This document shows positions 6,577-7,915 of a DNA stretch of 7,915 nucleotides, one piece after another; within the stretch, counting starts at the first letter, position 1, and every line of letters begins with the position of its first letter. The DNA is from Anaerolineales bacterium (GTDB lineage: Bacteria > Chloroflexota > Anaerolineae > Anaerolineales > Villigracilaceae), in assembly GCA_020847355.1 (NCBI GenBank), contig JADLCG010000124.1, positions 1 to 7,915 of the forward strand. Direction: 5' to 3'. The notes below the pieces were generated by a model, which did not search any database, was not told where the DNA came from, and worked only from the letters and a program-made list of their open reading frames with translations. Both the position numbers and the translations under genes were made by a program.

Positions 6577-7317
6577 ATGAAACGCGATTTATATTTTAGC
6601 AAACCCGTGATGAATTCCGCCGGAACTTTAGGCTACGCGCCAGATTCAAGAAACGGGATTGCGCTCGAAGCCTTCGGCGCATTTGTGACCAACCCGCTCT
6701 CGCCGCGCCCGCGCCTGCCAGCCGCATCCCCTAGCTTGATCCAATTCCCCGGCGGATTTTTAATGCACAGCGGTTTGCCCAACCCGGGCTTATTCTCCGC
6801 CATCAAAAAATACGAAGCGCGTTGGCAAAAATCCCAACTGCCCATCGTCGTCCATCTCATGGCAGAGACGCCCGCAGAAACGCGGCGCATGGTTCGCGCT
6901 TTAGAGTCCGTTGAAAATATAATGGCTGTGGAATTAGGCTTCGCGCCCTTCGTTGCGGATGAAACCGTCGCTCTCACGCTGGAAACTTGTCGCGGCGAAA
7001 TTCCGCTCATCTTTTCTTTGCCCGCCGAAAAAATTCTCACGCTCGGAAAAAAACTCATTCAAAACGGCGCGCACGCCCTCAGCCTAATGCCGCCGCGCGG
7101 CGCGCTTATGCAAAATAATCAACTCGTCAGCGGTAGGCTTTATGGACCCGCGCTCTTCCCCCAAACGCTCGCAACCATCTGCGCCGCCAGCAAACTCGAT
7201 CTCCCTATCATTGCCAACGGCGGAATTTATCGCGCACATCACATCGCCGAAGCGCTCTCCGCCGGCGCGCTCGCCGTGCAAATTGATTCCAGTTTATGGC
7301 TCCCCGCTGAAATCTAA
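6577..7317 (+). CDS. Dihydroorotate-dehydrogenase-like protein with degenerate active site
   Basis: A 246-aa protein with the DHODH (PyrD class 1) TIM-barrel signature but about 60 residues shorter than the usual 300-310. Recognisable are KPVMNSAGTLGY (9-20, for NPVM-x-ASGT-x-GY), FMHSGLPNPG-like text at 61-71, SGRLYGPALFPQ (185-196, for SGPA-x-x-P) and IIANGGIYRAHHIAEALSAG plus AVQIDSSLW (211-241), the FMN-phosphate loops. Residues that bind orotate or catalyse appear lost. The usual TK is TN at 38-39, the Asn before GLPN is M63, the NxSCPN loop has become ELGFAPFV (119-126) with no Cys or Ser base, and the later conserved Lys is F146. FMN may still bind, but normal dihydroorotate oxidation is unlikely. 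The ATG at 6577 gives the family's normal N-terminus, yet only the pyrimidine-rich GCTCTCCTTT precedes it, with no Shine-Dalgarno. True role unknown. Confidence 0.8.
   Translation: MKRDLYFSKPVMNSAGTLGYAPDSRNGIALEAFGAFVTNPLSPRPRLPAASPSLIQFPGGFLMHSGLPNPGLFSAIKKYEARWQKSQLPIVVHLMAETPAETRRMVRALESVENIMAVELGFAPFVADETVALTLETCRGEIPLIFSLPAEKILTLGKKLIQNGAHALSLMPPRGALMQNNQLVSGRLYGPALFPQTLATICAASKLDLPIIANGGIYRAHHIAEALSAGALAVQIDSSLWLPAEI
6588..6593 (-). promoter_or_regulatory. Possible -10 element for the CoA transferase gene
   Basis: TATAAA on the minus strand, within an AT-rich patch inside the first codons of the divergent DHODH-like gene, about 22 bp upstream of the CoA transferase ATG. No recognisable -35 is found at 16-18 bp. 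Because only 11 bp separate the two starts, any promoter for this gene must sit inside its neighbour, and this is the most AT-rich candidate. Confidence 0.25.
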
Positions 7318-7327
7318 ATTCAGCGGG
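7303..7327 (+). terminator. Stem-loop spanning the stop codon of the DHODH-like gene
   Basis: CCCGCTGAA at 7303-7311 pairs perfectly with TTCAGCGGG at 7319-7327 around a 7-nt loop that holds the TAA stop. No T-tract follows, so it is not a complete intrinsic terminator. It may stabilise the 3' end of the mRNA or act together with the hairpin 30 bp further on. Confidence 0.5.
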
Positions 7328-7356
7328 CTTGAGCGCAAGAGGCGCAACTTATAAAT

Positions 7357-7391
7357 AAAAAAAGGACTTCGTCTTACGACGAAGTCCTTTT
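7357..7391 (-). terminator. Strong terminator of the cold-shock gene, probably bidirectional
   Basis: AAAAGGACTTCGTC (7360-7373) and GACGAAGTCCTTTT (7378-7391) form a perfect 14-bp inverted repeat around a TTAC loop. Read on the minus strand the hairpin is followed by seven Ts (7363-7357) and then more AT-rich sequence, an ideal terminator for the cold-shock gene whose stop is at 7404. Read on the plus strand it ends in four Ts, so it should also stop the DHODH-like transcript. Confidence 0.93.
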
Positions 7392-7403
7392 GGTCAATCG
7401 CAA

Positions 7404-7613
7404 TTAGAGAATTACGACATCAGCGGCTTGTAAGCCTTTAGGACCTTTTTCGATGGAGAATTCCACCTTTTGGCCCTCTTGCAAGTTCTTGAAGCCATCG
7501 GCTTTGATCGCGGAGAAGTGAACGAAAACATCCGCTCCACCTTCGCGTTCAATAAAGCCGTAGCCTTTTGAACCATTAAACCACTTGACCGTTCCGACAA
7601 TACGTTCTGACAT
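7404..7613 (-). CDS. Cold-shock domain protein (CspA family)
   Basis: A 69-aa protein consisting of one cold-shock domain, the standard length. It has the RNP1 motif KGYGFIE (16-22) and RNP2 motif VFVHFSAI (29-36), the N-terminal GTVKWFNGSKG and the closing KGLQAADVVIL. It should bind single-stranded RNA and DNA in the cytoplasm as an RNA chaperone. I would not choose among csp paralogue names. Start supported by AGGAGG 4 nt before the ATG. It is monocistronic with its own promoter, a leader of about 125 nt and a strong terminator 12 bp past the stop. A long leader is typical of cold-regulated csp mRNAs, so temperature or growth control at the RNA level is plausible. Confidence 0.97.
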   Translation of the reverse strand: MSERIVGTVKWFNGSKGYGFIEREGGADVFVHFSAIKADGFKNLQEGQKVEFSIEKGPKGLQAADVVIL

Positions 7614-7739
7614 TTTGCCTCCTAAGCAAAAAAGAAAAATAAGCGGCGAAGTATGTCTTCCATCGGACGGTCTAAAAAAACTACTCGTAACGGAGTCGTG
7701 TCTTTCTACTTCCTAACGAAAACCTACTTACATCCTATC
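7614..7739 (-). promoter_or_regulatory. Long 5' leader of the cold-shock mRNA
   Basis: Between the predicted transcription start near 7739 and the ATG lie about 125 untranslated bases. In the RNA sense they contain GGATAGGATGTAAGTAGG at the 5' end, then a short hairpin ACTC-CGTTAC-GAGT (within 7681-7698) followed after two bases by seven Ts (7680-7674). Further on come a small GAAG/CTTC hairpin near 7650-7662, a pyrimidine-rich stretch, and the Shine-Dalgarno. No coding frame of note lies inside. The structure may control translation or read-through; this is inference. Confidence 0.5.
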
Positions 7740-7745
7740 CCGCCA

Positions 7746-7774
7746 ACTTTATCATAAAATTTTAATCTTGACAA
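7746..7774 (-). promoter_or_regulatory. Sigma-70 type promoter of the cold-shock gene
   Basis: On the minus strand TTGTCA (7774-7769, five of six to TTGACA), a 17-bp AT-rich spacer, then TAAAGT (7751-7746) preceded by TG-n, an extended -10. Transcription should start near 7739. The 302 bases between the cold-shock start and the window end hold no gene, only this promoter, the leader and the inverted repeat near the right edge. Confidence 0.75.
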
Positions 7775-7839
7775 TTATTTCAGTAGGGTAATCGCATTTG
7801 AAAATCTTGAAGCCCAACCTTTGGTGATTTAGTTTCAGA

Positions 7840-7910
7840 ATCCGCCAATCTTCACGAATTCACGCTAATCTTTCTAAAAAAATCGCGTAGATTGGCGCAG
7901 ATTAGCGGAT
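7840..7910. repeat. Imperfect inverted repeat made of 10-nt units
   Basis: Two 32-nt arms (7840-7871 and 7879-7910) flank a 7-nt AT-rich loop and match as reverse complements at 23 of 32 positions by my count. Each arm is three decamers ending in AT. The right arm reads AAAATCGCGT, AGATTGGCGC, AGATTAGCGG. The left arm, read on the minus strand, gives AGATTAGCGT, GAATTCGTGA, AGATTGGCGG. It lies upstream of the cold-shock promoter and is followed by As at the window end. It resembles a REP-like intergenic repeat, but copy number cannot be seen here. Confidence 0.6.
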
Positions 7911-7915
7911 AAAAA

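Noticed and set aside
6633..7058. A 141-codon minus-strand frame opposite the DHODH-like gene
   Set aside because: The plus frame carries recognisable DHODH motifs end to end; the minus frame has none and no Shine-Dalgarno.
7303..7339. Stem-loop at the DHODH-like stop plus the small CTTG-AGCG-CAAG hairpin as a full terminator
   Set aside because: No T-tract follows either hairpin; the complete terminator is the 14-bp inverted repeat at 7360-7391.
7412..7600. A second minus-strand frame within the cold-shock gene
   Set aside because: It is a shifted frame of the clear CspA-family gene, with no separate ribosome site.
7879..7910. Tandem decamers at the right edge as a CRISPR or iteron array
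   Set aside because: The units are only 10 nt, diverged, have no spacers, and are mirrored in the left arm, so an inverted-repeat element fits better.

Overview
The window looks like an ordinary chromosomal segment of a bacterium. Gene content, a mildly GC-rich composition and the protein style (a single-pass protein with a Lys/Pro/Ala-rich cytosolic tail, paired cytoplasmic M16 peptidases, an FprA-like reductase) suggest Chloroflexota, class Anaerolineae. That placement is an inference from impression, not from a search. I see no insertion sequence, prophage, CRISPR array, tRNA or rRNA.

Layout. (1) 1-80: the last codons of a plus-strand gene that enters from the left, followed by a strong hairpin terminator at 142-177. 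(2) 3986 down to 176: a tight minus-strand operon of four genes. In transcript order these are a single-pass membrane protein of unknown function, an M16 zinc peptidase with an intact HxxEH site, a second M16 protein whose HxxEH has become DxxSS, and holo-ACP synthase (acpS). The last three genes overlap by one base at each junction. (3) 3987-4122: a divergent promoter region with a good sigma-70 promoter for the plus-strand gene. (4) 4123-5421: an FAD/NADP reductase of the adrenodoxin reductase/FprA type. (5) 5423-6565, minus: a class III (CaiB/BaiF) CoA transferase whose stop codon is one base from the reductase stop. (6) 6577-7317, plus: a dihydroorotate-dehydrogenase-like protein starting 11 bp from the CoA transferase start in the opposite direction. 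It keeps the FMN-phosphate end of the fold but appears to have lost the orotate-binding and catalytic residues. (7) 7404-7613, minus: a cold-shock domain protein with a strong terminator, a long leader of about 125 nt and a well-formed promoter. (8) 7840-7910: an imperfect inverted repeat in which both arms are built of three 10-nt units.

How the genes fit together. The two M16 proteins together make one complete M16B peptidase: one chain carries the zinc site, the other the Arg/Tyr pair. Neither has a signal peptide, so the enzyme should act in the cytoplasm. AcpS charges acyl carrier proteins, and its place in this operon is probably only transcriptional. The reductase would move electrons between NADP(H) and a ferredoxin or similar carrier not encoded here. 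The most unusual protein is the DHODH-like one. Nothing in the window amounts to a clear new multi-gene system.
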